A stretch of 35,593 bases of DNA from Candidatus Gastranaerophilales bacterium (GCA_944326115.1 CALVCQ010000021.1:1-35593); one strand, 5' to 3'. Shown: positions 8,247 through 16,459, counted from the first letter of the stretch. Program-made: numbers and translations. The notes: generated from the letters alone by a model not told the origin.

Positions 8247-8440
8247 ATACAAAGACATTTTTATAAATAATACCTTTGCAAGGTGAATTACAGAATATTA
8301 TTTAAACAACTACAAAATAGGTAATGTTCGAGGGCTTTGGAAATTAATAAACCTTAAAAAGCCAGGGTTACCGGATTGCGTTTAAATTATATTCTGTTTG
8401 AACAGGACATCAGGTCTTATTTATAAAAATGTCTTTGTAT
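8247..8440. ncRNA. rod-shaped structured element; 6S RNA candidate (or MITE-like repeat)
   Basis: A perfect 24-bp terminal inverted repeat (8247-8270 with 8417-8440) encloses a symmetrical 20x20 internal loop (8271-8290 and 8397-8416). Next come a 17-bp stem with one mismatch (8291-8307 with 8380-8396) and smaller apical stems (ggtaa 8320-8324 with ttacc 8368-8372; ggcttt 8333-8338 with aaagcc 8358-8363). A small hairpin, acctt-tgc-aaggt (8272-8284), fits inside one side of the bubble. Total length 194 and the closing stem/central bubble/apical stem plan match 6S RNA. It lies between convergent genes. The strand is not determined, and no clear promoter or target-site duplication is seen. A MITE or an elaborate bidirectional terminator are alternatives. 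Confidence 0.4.
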
Positions 8441-8454
8441 GAAAGAGAAGCATC

Positions 8455-10272
8455 TTATTCTTCGTTTAAAGATAACACTGCCATAAACGCTTCCTGCGGA
8501 ACTTCTACACGTCCGACTGCTTTCATACGTTTTTTACCTTTTTTCTGCTTTTCAAGAAGCTTGCGTTTTCGTGAAATATCACCGCCGTAACATTTATCAA
8601 GTACGCTTTTTCTCAACGCTTTAATATTTGTACGTGCAATAATTCTGCCGCCCACTGCTGCCTGAATAGGCACTTCAAACATCTGGCGCGGGATTATATC
8701 CTTTAGTTTTGCCGTAAGTTTTTGTCCTACATAAAAAGCATTATCTTTATGGACAATTGCACTCAGCGCATCAACAACCTCGCCAGCCAGCATAACATCC
8801 AGTTTTACAAGTTCAGAGCGTTTATATTCCTTAAACTCATAATCCATACTTGCATAACCTTTTGTTCGTGATTTCAACTGATCATAAAAATCAACAATAA
8901 CTTCACTCAGAGGAATTTCATATTCAAGATCCACACGCACTTTGTCCAGGTAATGCATGTTTATAAAATTCCCACGCTTGGACTGGCACAAATCCATCAA
9001 TGTACCGGTATAATCATTTGGTGCAATAATATTTACTTTTACATAAGGTTCTTCTATGTATTCTCTATACTGCGGGTCCGGCAAATTAGACGGATTGTCT
9101 ATTTCAACAACCGTTCCGTCGGTTTTATGAACCCGATATACTACAGATGGAGCTGTTGTAACAAGAGAAAGGTCATATTCTCTTTCCAGACGCTCCTGTG
9201 CTATTTCCATGTGCAGCATACCAAGAAATCCGCATCTAAATCCAAATCCCAGTGCGGATGAGGTTTCCGGTTCAAAAGTAATAGACGAATCATTAAGCTT
9301 TAATTTTTCAAGGGCTTCTTTTAAATCCTGATAATCATCATTGTCAACAGGATAAAGACCGGAAAAGACGACAGGCAAAGCTTCTTTATAGCCCGGAAGA
9401 GGCTCTTGTGCCGGAGCTTCAGAGTGTGTAACAGTATCACCGACAAACCTTGTCAGCTCTTTTATAGAACACGCCATGTATCCGACATCACCTGTCCTGA
9501 GTTCGTTTACAGGAACTCTGTTAGGATTCAAATATCCGAGCTCTACAACTTCATACTTATTTCCGGAAGCCATAAATTTTACTTTGTCTCCGACTTTAAT
9601 ACTTCCGTCTACTATCTTAAAAAAGCACAGCGTTCCCAGATACGGATCATAAGCACTATCAAAGACAAGTGCCCTTAAAGGCTTGTCAGAGGTGTCCTCC
9701 GGCGGCGGAACAAATTTTACTATTGCTTCCAGTATATCTTCGATACCTATGCCCGCTTTTGCACTGGCAGGAATAGCATGTTCTGCATCTATGCCGAGAA
9801 TTTCTTCAATTTCATCTTTTACTCTTTCCACATCAGCCGACGGAAGATCGATTTTATTAATAACCGGAATAATTTCAAGATTCTGTTCTATTGCAAGATA
9901 CGCATTGGCAAGAGTCTGTGCCTCTACACCCTGAGTAGAATCAACAATCAAAAGTGCACCCTCGCAGGCAGCAAGAGAACGTGATACTTCATAAGAAAAA
10001 TCCACATGCCCCGGAGTATCAATAAGATTTAGTTCATACTCATTGCCGTCTTTTGCTCTGTATTTCATGCGGGCAGCATTAAGCTTTATTGTAATTCCAC
10101 GCTCCCGCTCAATATCCATTGAATCCAGCAGCTGGTTTTGCATATCACGCTGAGCAACCGTACCTGTGTATTCAAGAAGTCTGTCAGCAAGCGTTGATTT
10201 GCCATGATCAATATGAGCTATAATACAAAAATTTCTTACGTTTTTTATGTCTCTGACTTGTTGATTACTCAT
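8455..10272 (-). CDS. lepA: elongation factor 4 (LepA) GTPase
   Basis: A 605-aa translational GTPase of the usual LepA length. P-loop AHIDHGKST (19-27), DTPGHVDF and NKID are the G motifs. The rest follows the EF-G-like domains II, III and V. The C-terminus has the LepA-specific basic segment ([20 protein letters not shown]). It associates with ribosomes and can back-translocate stalled complexes. No good ribosome-binding site precedes the ATG, and only 21 bases separate it from the XRE gene upstream, so it is probably translated from a shared transcript. Confidence 0.97.
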   Translation of the reverse strand: MSNQQVRDIKNVRNFCIIAHIDHGKSTLADRLLEYTGTVAQRDMQNQLLDSMDIERERGITIKLNAARMKYRAKDGNEYELNLIDTPGHVDFSYEVSRSLAACEGALLIVDSTQGVEAQTLANAYLAIEQNLEIIPVINKIDLPSADVERVKDEIEEILGIDAEHAIPASAKAGIGIEDILEAIVKFVPPPEDTSDKPLRALVFDSAYDPYLGTLCFFKIVDGSIKVGDKVKFMASGNKYEVVELGYLNPNRVPVNELRTGDVGYMACSIKELTRFVGDTVTHSEAPAQEPLPGYKEALPVVFSGLYPVDNDDYQDLKEALEKLKLNDSSITFEPETSSALGFGFRCGFLGMLHMEIAQERLEREYDLSLVTTAPSVVYRVHKTDGTVVEIDNPSNLPDPQYREYIEEPYVKVNIIAPNDYTGTLMDLCQSKRGNFINMHYLDKVRVDLEYEIPLSEVIVDFYDQLKSRTKGYASMDYEFKEYKRSELVKLDVMLAGEVVDALSAIVHKDNAFYVGQKLTAKLKDIIPRQMFEVPIQAAVGGRIIARTNIKALRKSVLDKCYGGDISRKRKLLEKQKKGKKRMKAVGRVEVPQEAFMAVLSLNEE

Positions 10273-10293
10273 AATGACAGTATATATGAAAGA

Positions 10294-10614
10294 TTATTCA
10301 TTTAAAAGACCTTTAACAACCTTATATGCTATTTCCAGCTTTTCAGAATCAAGATTATGAACAGATTCGCATATTTCTTTTATCAAATCTTGTTCCTGTT
10401 TTAAATGATCAAGCGCAAACAGCTCTTCGGGTGTTGTTTCCAGCGCATTAATTATCTTATCAAGTGTTTCTGCCGTACAAAAATTTTCACCAATCTCTAT
10501 CCCGCTTAAAGTTCTTTGTGAAATTTCAATTGCTTCTGAGAGAGCCTCCTGTGTAAGACCTCTTTTTATTCTCATTCTTTTAATCTTTTTTCCGAGATCT
10601 TTTTTTATACCCAT
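10294..10614 (-). CDS. XRE-family helix-turn-helix regulator
   Basis: A 106-aa DNA-binding protein. A Cro/CI-type HTH fills about residues 8-62 (GLTQEALSEAIEISQRTLSGIE is its recognisable heart in pieces: GLTQEALSEA then SQRTLSGIE). A C-terminal helical tail probably dimerises. It is transcribed with lepA. Upstream, a 17-bp palindrome at 10729-10745 could be its operator, controlling itself and/or the divergent gene at 10907. The regulon is unknown. Confidence 0.88.
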   Translation of the reverse strand: MGIKKDLGKKIKRMRIKRGLTQEALSEAIEISQRTLSGIEIGENFCTAETLDKIINALETTPEELFALDHLKQEQDLIKEICESVHNLDSEKLEIAYKVVKGLLNE

Positions 10615-10728
10615 AATCTTTAACCTTGAAATTTAATCTCTGAATTATTAAGAAATAGATGTCAAATGTATTTTATATTAACTTTTGTAAAGTTAAAATG
10701 AGACATTATTGCTTTATTTTAGGCATTA

Positions 10729-10745
10729 ATGAAATTTAATTTCAT
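10729..10745. promoter_or_regulatory. palindromic candidate operator
   Basis: atgaaat-tta-atttcat is a perfect 7-bp inverted repeat with a three-base centre. It lies between the divergent XRE regulator and the gene at 10907, where autoregulatory XRE operators usually lie. Confidence 0.35.
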
Positions 10746-10812
10746 AAAATTAGACAATTTTATAAAAACAAAAAACTTTATATAGGAGTAAGGAGTTTAC
10801 AAAAAAGATTAA

Positions 10813-10850
10813 AACAGACTACCCCCGCTAATAACAAAGTTTAGTCTGTT
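10813..10850 (+). promoter_or_regulatory. leader hairpin upstream of the gene at 10907
   Basis: aacagacta (10813-10821) pairs perfectly with tagtctgtt (10842-10850). It probably falls in the 5' leader of the downstream gene. It is not followed by T residues, so a regulatory or mRNA-stability structure is more likely than a terminator. Confidence 0.35.
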
Positions 10851-10906
10851 CCTTTCAAAGTAAACAAGAAGGTAGTAGTTTTAGACAAAAGGAAGGAAGG
10901 TCAATT

Positions 10907-11347
10907 ATGACAAGTTTTGCAGTACACACAACAATGGGTACACTTTCACCAATCGTATCAAGAGACAAAGGTTCAATGGGCAACAGACTGGATTGCGCAG
11001 CTGAACAGTTTGTAAATAACAGTACAAACTTATTGAAAGCCGGAGCAGTTGCAGGCGGAGCAGCAGGTGTAACTTATGCGGCAGCTAAAAGTGGAAAATT
11101 TGCAAATGTCGTAATAAATGGATTAAAACAAGTAAGAACACTTATGCAAAAAAATAAGCACACAGCTAAAATTGCTAATCATATCACAAAAGCACTTTCA
11201 CATCTTCCAAAAGCCGGTAAAATCGGCGTAATTGCTGCAGCATTAGCTATCCCGGTTGTTAACTATTTAGGACATAAAAACAGCTATGAAGCAGGTCAAA
11301 TCGATCAAAAATACACAGACAGAGCAAATCTTCAAAAAACAATATAA
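10907..11347 (+). CDS. unknown small protein with two hydrophobic Gly/Ala segments
   Basis: A 146-aa basic protein. Hydrophobic, Gly/Ala-rich stretches at about 44-60 and 104-121 could be membrane hairpins, with a Lys-rich amphipathic region between. There is no cleavable signal peptide. The ribosome-binding site is very strong (aaggaaggaagg), which suggests high expression. A good intrinsic terminator follows, so it is monocistronic. I do not recognise a family. A Gly/Ala-rich hydrophobic block followed by helices also occurs in the larger protein at 16460. Confidence 0.75.
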   Translation: MTSFAVHTTMGTLSPIVSRDKGSMGNRLDCAAEQFVNNSTNLLKAGAVAGGAAGVTYAAAKSGKFANVVINGLKQVRTLMQKNKHTAKIANHITKALSHLPKAGKIGVIAAALAIPVVNYLGHKNSYEAGQIDQKYTDRANLQKTI

Positions 11348-11364
11348 AAAGATAACATTTAACC

Positions 11365-11398
11365 AAAAAGAGTGTGATACAAATATCACACTCTTTTT
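11365..11398 (+). terminator. intrinsic terminator of the gene at 10907
   Basis: A perfect 15-bp stem (11365-11379 with 11384-11398), four-base loop caaa, ending in TTTTT. It can work in both directions because the other arm begins AAAAA. Confidence 0.85.
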
Positions 11399-11485
11399 AT
11401 GCATAAAATAGTTCTTTTGTATGATGTAAGTCATGAATAAAAAATGCAAAATAACCATGATAAATGTGGGAAGAGGTTAGACAAC

Positions 11486-11959
11486 ATGGTTGGCTCAATA
11501 AGTGCAATAGGCTCATACAGTACTGATATATTTCAGAGCTTAACATCAACAGATTCTTCAAAAACAACAGCCGGTATGAGTTTTGAAGATATGATTTCAA
11601 ACGGTATAATTTCAAACACCGATAATGAAAAGGTTTCTACAGGCATTACAGCCGCAGGCGGTGAAGCTAAAGCAGAAAGCGCCGATACTTCCGGTTCCAA
11701 AAACGAAATGGACTTAAACAATGACGGACAGGTCACAATTGACGAAGTCATCCGCTATATGCAGATGCAAATGGCTGATAATATGTCAGAACAGATGAGT
11801 TCCGAGGACGGTTCATTTGAAATGGGTCAGCAGGCACAGCAAAACACAGGTATTGAAGAGTTTAAGTCTAAACAAGCGGCAAATGCTTATCAAGCCGGAC
11901 GTCAACTTATGGACACAGCCGTTGATATGATAACTGACAGCTTTATGTTTCTTGTTTAA
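11486..11959 (+). CDS. unknown EF-hand protein with MVGSIS N-terminus
   Basis: A 157-aa acidic protein. I place the start at ATG 11486 because gggaagagg sits at a proper distance before it; an upstream in-frame ATG at 11444 lacks a ribosome-binding site. Residues 76-87 (DLNNDGQVTIDE) form a canonical EF-hand loop with D76, N78, D80, T84 and E87 as calcium ligands. The following helix is rich in Met/Gln. The N-terminal third is Ser/Thr/Gly-rich, and the C-terminus is a hydrophobic helix ending in FMFLV. It lacks a signal peptide. The N-terminus resembles the protein at 1951. Calcium binding is inferred from the loop; the role is unknown. Confidence 0.72.
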   Translation: MVGSISAIGSYSTDIFQSLTSTDSSKTTAGMSFEDMISNGIISNTDNEKVSTGITAAGGEAKAESADTSGSKNEMDLNNDGQVTIDEVIRYMQMQMADNMSEQMSSEDGSFEMGQQAQQNTGIEEFKSKQAANAYQAGRQLMDTAVDMITDSFMFLV

Positions 11960-11966
11960 GACAACT

Positions 11967-11989
11967 CCTGTTATTTAAATAATAACAGG
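11967..11989. other. 9-bp hairpin after the EF-hand gene
   Basis: cctgttatt (11967-11975) pairs with aataacagg (11981-11989). On the + strand it is followed by A, not T, so it is not a standard terminator; it may block 3' exonucleases. Confidence 0.4.
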
Positions 11990-11990
11990 C

Positions 11991-12013
11991 AAAAAAAAAG
12001 ACCTTTCGGTCTT
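11991..12013 (-). terminator. intrinsic terminator of the reverse operon 14785-12143
   Basis: Read on the minus strand: AAGACC-GAAA-GGTCTT followed by a run of T (12013 down to 11991). The GNRA-type tetraloop and T tract make it a strong terminator. Confidence 0.8.
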
Positions 12014-12027
12014 GAAAATTGTGTTCA

Positions 12028-12072
12028 TTCCTCGTGTGTGTGTTAATTTCTCGTCTCTAATTTGTTCCTCGT
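12028..12072. repeat. three evenly spaced ttYctcgt octamers
   Basis: ttcctcgt at 12028, tttctcgt at 12047 and ttcctcgt at 12065, spaced 19 and 18 bases. They lie in the 3' untranslated stretch of the reverse operon, just before its terminator. Their meaning is unknown. Confidence 0.4.
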
Positions 12073-12142
12073 ATATATATAAAGTATAGACAGAGAAAAT
12101 AATTGCCATATCACGGGTATATTGTAAAGAAATATTAAGAAA

Positions 12143-12433
12143 CTATTGTTCTGAGTCTTCGTCATCTTCTAACGAATCAATATAATCAACGACTTTATTG
12201 AATTCATCATCATCATCTATCATTTCAAAAATATATTCTTCACCTTCTTTTGTTAATCGCATTAAGACGACTTCTTTTTCTTCACCGGAGTCGTCATTTT
12301 CTTCTTTGGGAAGCAGCAGCCCGTATTCTTTACCGTCCATATCGATTATATCGATAAGTTCAAAGTTAACTATATTACCTTCTTCATCTAAGGTTTCTAT
12401 TAATTGTTCATCTATTTCTTCTTGATTTTTCAT
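12143..12433 (-). CDS. DUF1292-family acidic protein
   Basis: A 96-aa very acidic protein with the DUF1292 pattern: a short beta-rich core (NIVNFELIDIIDMDGKEY, then a Leu/Pro segment and a second strand pair) and an Asp/Glu-rich tail. DUF1292 proteins commonly lie next to yqgF, exactly as here. Function is unknown. The start at 12433 is preferred because aaaaaggaaa stands before it; a longer reading frame from 12472 would overlap ruvX and lacks a ribosome-binding site. Confidence 0.8.
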   Translation of the reverse strand: MKNQEEIDEQLIETLDEEGNIVNFELIDIIDMDGKEYGLLLPKEENDDSGEEKEVVLMRLTKEGEEYIFEMIDDDDEFNKVVDYIDSLEDDEDSEQ

Positions 12434-12458
12434 ATTGTTTTCCTTTTTGTTGTAAATG

Positions 12459-12872
12459 TTATTTTCTGTCAAGATATTGCTGTAAAATTATACAGGCACT
12501 TTTTAAGTCGACTAGACCTTTATTTTTTGTATATTTTTTACCCTGCATTGCAAGAATATTTTCAGCCTGACGGCTGGTAAGCCTTTCATCTTCAAATATA
12601 ATTTCGCAATGTGGTATACTCATTTTTAACAGATTTGAAAAATTTTCGCAATCCTTAGCCTGTTCTCCTATAGTACCGTTCATATTTTTAGGCAGACCGA
12701 TTACAATTTTTGAAACATTATTTTGTTCGCAAAGCAATGTTATTTTTTTTATTGCAGCAGGTTCCGGTTCTCTGTTTATTGTTTCACAGGGCTGAGCCGT
12801 TAACAATAAAAAGTCGCTCAGTGCAATTCCTATACGTTTCGTTCCTACATCCAATCCCATTATTTTTTGCAT
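12459..12872 (-). CDS. yqgF: RuvX/YqgF RNase H-fold nuclease
   Basis: A 137-aa protein with the YqgF N-terminal GLDVGTKRIGIALSD motif (catalytic D8), the later GLPKNMNG and the EDERLTSRQAE segment. Roles reported for the family are 16S rRNA 5'-end processing and Holliday-junction resolution. Its ATG directly follows the stop of the HEAT-like gene with no gap, which indicates translational coupling. Confidence 0.93.
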   Translation of the reverse strand: MQKIMGLDVGTKRIGIALSDFLLLTAQPCETINREPEPAAIKKITLLCEQNNVSKIVIGLPKNMNGTIGEQAKDCENFSNLLKMSIPHCEIIFEDERLTSRQAENILAMQGKKYTKNKGLVDLKSACIILQQYLDRK

Positions 12873-14498
12873 TTATTCGTTAATCCAATTTTTTTCTATT
12901 TCGTTAATGCAAGTCTTTATATAGTTTATATCAATCTCTGACAGGTCTTTATTTGCACGTCTTGCAAATATCGAGGTTGCATTTTTTATACTCTCGTATC
13001 GATCTTTTTGGGAGAGATAATACTCATAGACGCTTTTTTTCAAAATATCATTTTCAAGATATTCTTTAGTCTTTGTCTTGTCAGTCAGTGAATACAATAT
13101 ATCTGAAAATGATTCCTGAAAATTATTTTTTGCAAGATAAGCACTCATTAAAAGCCGCCTGTTAAATATTTTTTCATATTCAGGGGAAAATACCTTATTT
13201 TTATTATCATTTATTATATTTTCAATTTTCTGTATATCAGTTATTTTATTGTCTGCAATTTCGACAATCATTGATGCAAACTGTTCATTTGTTTGAACAT
13301 CAAGGAACCATTTTGCGAAAAATCCATGCTCATATAGCTGTTTTAACAAAAAATCATTCAGCGGTATTTTATTCAAACTTTGTTGTAAATCAATTTCTTT
13401 GTACTCAATATCCTTTGTAATAAAAGACCATGCTGCATATTCATAAGAAATTTCCTGATATTTCAGTCTTGATAATTTTTCCGCATTTACCATAAGATAT
13501 TTGCAAAAAGCCGCATCAATCTGCACAACATTATCATTTTGATAAAATTTATTGACAATTCTGTCAAATTCCTGTTCCGATATTTCATTAAACCCGAAAC
13601 AATCAATAATACCGTCCAAGTCGTTTATTACCAGTGCAAACATCTGTATAAAAGATGCCTCATTTTTTCTTGAAAAAATAATGCCGGTATTTCCGTGTCC
13701 GTCGGGAAAGTTTACAAAACATCTGTACACCGGAGCATAAGACAAAAGTTTTTTGTAATATTCACCTGTTGTATCCTCTTTTATGCCAGACAATTTTAAA
13801 AGGCTGAAACTTTTTTGCGCAGCTGCCCTGATTACACCGTCATCTATTTCTTCAGCAAGCTGTTTTAAAACAGGAAAAGCCAGAACTGATTTTGTTTCAC
13901 CAAGGGCATTTATTGCTTTTAAAGCAATATTACTGTAAGGATTTGATATTATAACAGGTATCAAAATATTAGCAAGATTGTCTCCGTCATAATCGTCAGA
14001 CAATGAAGTAATAAGCATTTCTTTTTCTGCATCCGGCAAAGCCGTTACAAAATCCAAAAAATCTATTTGCGCCTCGGGATTAATTCTTGCATTTTCAAGT
14101 AACTTTATTGTATCAGCATCTATAATTTCATCAGGATTATCAAAATATTCAAGATATTGTTCATAATTTACGTGTTGTCCGCATTCTCTTAAAAATCCGA
14201 CAACTTTTGTTTTAACAGTATCATTGATTTTGGGATTTGCAAGAGTTTCAAAAAAAAGTTTTTCTATTTTTTCTTTATCTATTAATTCGCTGACAAGAAA
14301 AGAAATAGTGTAATCTCTAAGCTCCGTATTATCTTTAAGAAATTCTTTGTGCAAAATATCCAGAACCGTGTCTTTGTCTTCTATTTTATTCAATTCGTCC
14401 AGAGTATTCCCGACAAGCGCTCTGTCGCTTGAATTGTTCTGAAGACTGATAATAGAAGAAAGAAGTTTTGCTCTTATTTGTAATTTATTTTCTGACAT
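12873..14498 (-). CDS. large HEAT-repeat-like protein of unknown function
   Basis: A 541-aa, almost wholly helical soluble protein. Residues 1-235 contain repeated paired amphipathic helices of 30-40 residues (for example the ALGETKSVLAFPVLKQLAE unit, near 193-212), typical of HEAT/ARM-like solenoids. Residues 250-350 are more beta-rich with YRCFVNFPDGHGNTGIIF, and the C-terminal part returns to helices. Solenoids usually hold protein or RNA partners. It lies in an operon between a stand-alone ClpX zinc finger and yqgF, so a role in proteolysis or RNA/ribosome handling is possible but unproven. No close family is recognised. Confidence 0.8.
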   Translation of the reverse strand: MSENKLQIRAKLLSSIISLQNNSSDRALVGNTLDELNKIEDKDTVLDILHKEFLKDNTELRDYTISFLVSELIDKEKIEKLFFETLANPKINDTVKTKVVGFLRECGQHVNYEQYLEYFDNPDEIIDADTIKLLENARINPEAQIDFLDFVTALPDAEKEMLITSLSDDYDGDNLANILIPVIISNPYSNIALKAINALGETKSVLAFPVLKQLAEEIDDGVIRAAAQKSFSLLKLSGIKEDTTGEYYKKLLSYAPVYRCFVNFPDGHGNTGIIFSRKNEASFIQMFALVINDLDGIIDCFGFNEISEQEFDRIVNKFYQNDNVVQIDAAFCKYLMVNAEKLSRLKYQEISYEYAAWSFITKDIEYKEIDLQQSLNKIPLNDFLLKQLYEHGFFAKWFLDVQTNEQFASMIVEIADNKITDIQKIENIINDNKNKVFSPEYEKIFNRRLLMSAYLAKNNFQESFSDILYSLTDKTKTKEYLENDILKKSVYEYYLSQKDRYESIKNATSIFARRANKDLSEIDINYIKTCINEIEKNWINE

Positions 14499-14512
14499 AA
14501 AAAAACCCCATA

Positions 14513-14785
14513 CTAATCAAACTTTTGCCAGAAAGCATCAAGAATTTTTTGCGCTTCACCGGAGGGCATTTTGTCTTCCAAAATAAGATATTGTACAGCA
14601 ATCATCGTACACTCGGAGCAAATATTCACACCGGGACCTTTAACCATTTTTACAACCTGGGTATTTGGTCTGCCGCAAAAACTGCAATATACCGGTTCGT
14701 ATGAAGTATTGTTATTTTCTTCCTTTTTATTTTCAGATTCGTGTTTTGCTCTTGATAAAGAAACAACTTTTTTATCCTTTGACAT
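14513..14785 (-). CDS. stand-alone ClpX-type C4 zinc finger protein
   Basis: A 90-aa protein. Residues 1-28 are polar and probably disordered. Residues 31-70 match the ClpX N-terminal zinc-binding domain: C34-x2-C37 (CSFCGRP), the VKGPGVNIC turn and C56-x2-C59 (CSEC). The AAA+ part of ClpX is absent, and the reading frame ends cleanly, so this is not a truncated ClpX. The domain in ClpX dimerises and recruits substrates and adaptors, so a solo copy could compete with or feed ClpXP. It is the first gene of the reverse operon; the next gene begins 14 bases later. Confidence 0.85.
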   Translation of the reverse strand: MSKDKKVVSLSRAKHESENKKEENNNTSYEPVYCSFCGRPNTQVVKMVKGPGVNICSECTMIAVQYLILEDKMPSGEAQKILDAFWQKFD

Positions 14786-14948
14786 GCCTGATTTCCTTAG
14801 TGGTATTAATTTTTAAACAATCTAAAAATATATTTTACAATATATTTTTAGCAGATATACATTGTTTATTGTATCTTATTTTACCCGAGTTGCCAATTTA
14901 TTTTATTTTATATATTATGTTAAAAAGTTAATATTGAGAATATTGCTT

Positions 14949-15611
14949 ATGAAAAAAGTTGTATTACTGATTACTATATTATTTGTTTCTGTTATTTCTA
15001 CGGCATGTATAAACAATCTCGCTGTTCAGGAATTGAATAACAAGGCTAAAGAGTACATGGCTAACGGAGAAACGGAAAAGGCTATTGCAAGATTGCGTTC
15101 CAGCATAGATTTAGATACAAGTATATTTGAAACGCATTATAACCTTGGAGTTGCACTTATAGAAGTTAAGGATTATAAGGAAGCCATAACTTCACTTGAA
15201 AACGCAATAAAGTTAAAACCTGAATTTGCAGATTCATATTATTCTCTGGCAATGGCAAATGAAGGGCTTGCCGATGAAATTATAAACGGCAGCGGTAAAA
15301 ATAGCGAAGAAACTGACATAGAGTCTGATTCCGATACACAGCAAGAATCAGAACAAGTTTCCTCTGCTGTTCAAAAAACACCTGAATTGACAGAAACAGA
15401 CAAAGTTAAAATTGTCGAACTTTTAAATGCAGCCATTGATAATTACAACAAATACCTTATTAAAAAACCGGACGCTGAAGATAAAGATAAAATTACAGAG
15501 CAAATAAATTATTTAAACAAAAAAATACAGCAGTATAACTCTGTAAAAAATACAGCTATTGACAGCATTGACAATGTTTCATCAACTGCTGAAAATGAAA
15601 GCGAAGAATAA
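14949..15611 (+). CDS. TPR-repeat lipoprotein
   Basis: A 220-aa exported protein. The signal peptide MKKVVLLITILFVSVISTAC ends in a lipobox-like STA-C, so C20 should be lipidated. Two to three TPR units follow (about 35-105: YMANGETEKAIARLRSSI, THYNLGVALIEVKDYKEAI and the next), then an acidic Ser/Glu linker (115-145) and another helical pair. The start at 14949 is chosen because it begins the signal peptide; an upstream frame to 14862 adds an unrelated segment. TPRs mediate protein contacts at the membrane. Its stop overlaps the lgt start (TAATG), coupling a lipoprotein to the enzyme that lipidates such proteins. Confidence 0.85.
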   Translation: MKKVVLLITILFVSVISTACINNLAVQELNNKAKEYMANGETEKAIARLRSSIDLDTSIFETHYNLGVALIEVKDYKEAITSLENAIKLKPEFADSYYSLAMANEGLADEIINGSGKNSEETDIESDSDTQQESEQVSSAVQKTPELTETDKVKIVELLNAAIDNYNKYLIKKPDAEDKDKITEQINYLNKKIQQYNSVKNTAIDSIDNVSSTAENESEE

Positions 15612-16411
15612 TGCAGTCGCCCCCATCGTCTGTGGCTTTTAGTATTGGAGGGTTTGATATTCATTATTACGGCTTAATAATGTTTTGTGCAATAATTTTT
15701 GCAATAAGTGTTATATGTTTTGTTGCAAAAAAATATTACAAAGATACAAGCACAGACCGGATAATCGATATGCTGCCCGTAATAATACTGAGTGCAATTT
15801 TGAGTGCTCGTATTTATTATGTTTTTATGGATATTGGATACTTTTCAAAAAATCCTTCGGAGATTATTGCACTCTGGCATGGCGGTATGTCTATACACGG
15901 AGCAATCCTCGGAGGTGTGATTGCGGGTATTATATACTGTAAAATCAATAAAATTAATTTTTTTAAATATGCAGACATTTTTTCTTACGGTGTTGTAATA
16001 GGACAGGCTGTAGGCAGATTCGGCAACTGGTTTAACTGTGAAGCATTCGGCAAACCCTGTTCAATTCCATTTATAAAACTTTTTATTCCTGCTCCTTACA
16101 GACCGGACGGGTTTGAAAATATTGCCTACTATCATCCGGCTTTTTTATACGAATCTTTGTGGGATATTGCTGTATTTTTGATTTTATTTTTTATTATAAG
16201 AAAAATCACCGGTATAAAAGACGGAACAATATTTTTTTCTTACCTTATTTTATATTCCTCAGGAAGGATAGTAATTGAATGGTGCAGAATGGACAGTGTT
16301 TTAAATATAGGAGGAATTGCGGTAGCACAGATTGTTTCTCTGATTTTAATTTTCGTTGCAGCAGCTGGACTATTTTTAATAAATAAAAATAAAATAGAAA
16401 AGGTAAGATAG
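15611..16411 (+). CDS. lgt: prolipoprotein diacylglyceryl transferase
   Basis: A 266-aa, seven-pass membrane enzyme that moves diacylglyceryl from phosphatidylglycerol to the lipobox cysteine of prolipoproteins. The HGGMSIHG segment (H97) and the Lgt signature GRFGNWFNCEAFG (R136, N139) are present, and the later GRIVIEW carries the conserved Arg and Glu. Length is a little under E. coli Lgt. The start overlaps the stop of the TPR lipoprotein gene, so the pair is translationally coupled; a terminator follows immediately. Confidence 0.95.
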   Translation: MQSPPSSVAFSIGGFDIHYYGLIMFCAIIFAISVICFVAKKYYKDTSTDRIIDMLPVIILSAILSARIYYVFMDIGYFSKNPSEIIALWHGGMSIHGAILGGVIAGIIYCKINKINFFKYADIFSYGVVIGQAVGRFGNWFNCEAFGKPCSIPFIKLFIPAPYRPDGFENIAYYHPAFLYESLWDIAVFLILFFIIRKITGIKDGTIFFSYLILYSSGRIVIEWCRMDSVLNIGGIAVAQIVSLILIFVAAAGLFLINKNKIEKVR

Positions 16412-16423
16412 AATCTTACCTTT
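16399..16423. terminator. bidirectional terminator between lgt and the reverse gene
   Basis: aaaggtaagat (16399-16409) pairs perfectly with atcttaccttt (16413-16423) around a three-base loop. It includes the lgt stop codon. The T tract on the + strand is short. Confidence 0.65.
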
Positions 16424-16459
16424 ATGTTATATGTGTATATGTAATATGTGAAGTTCAAA

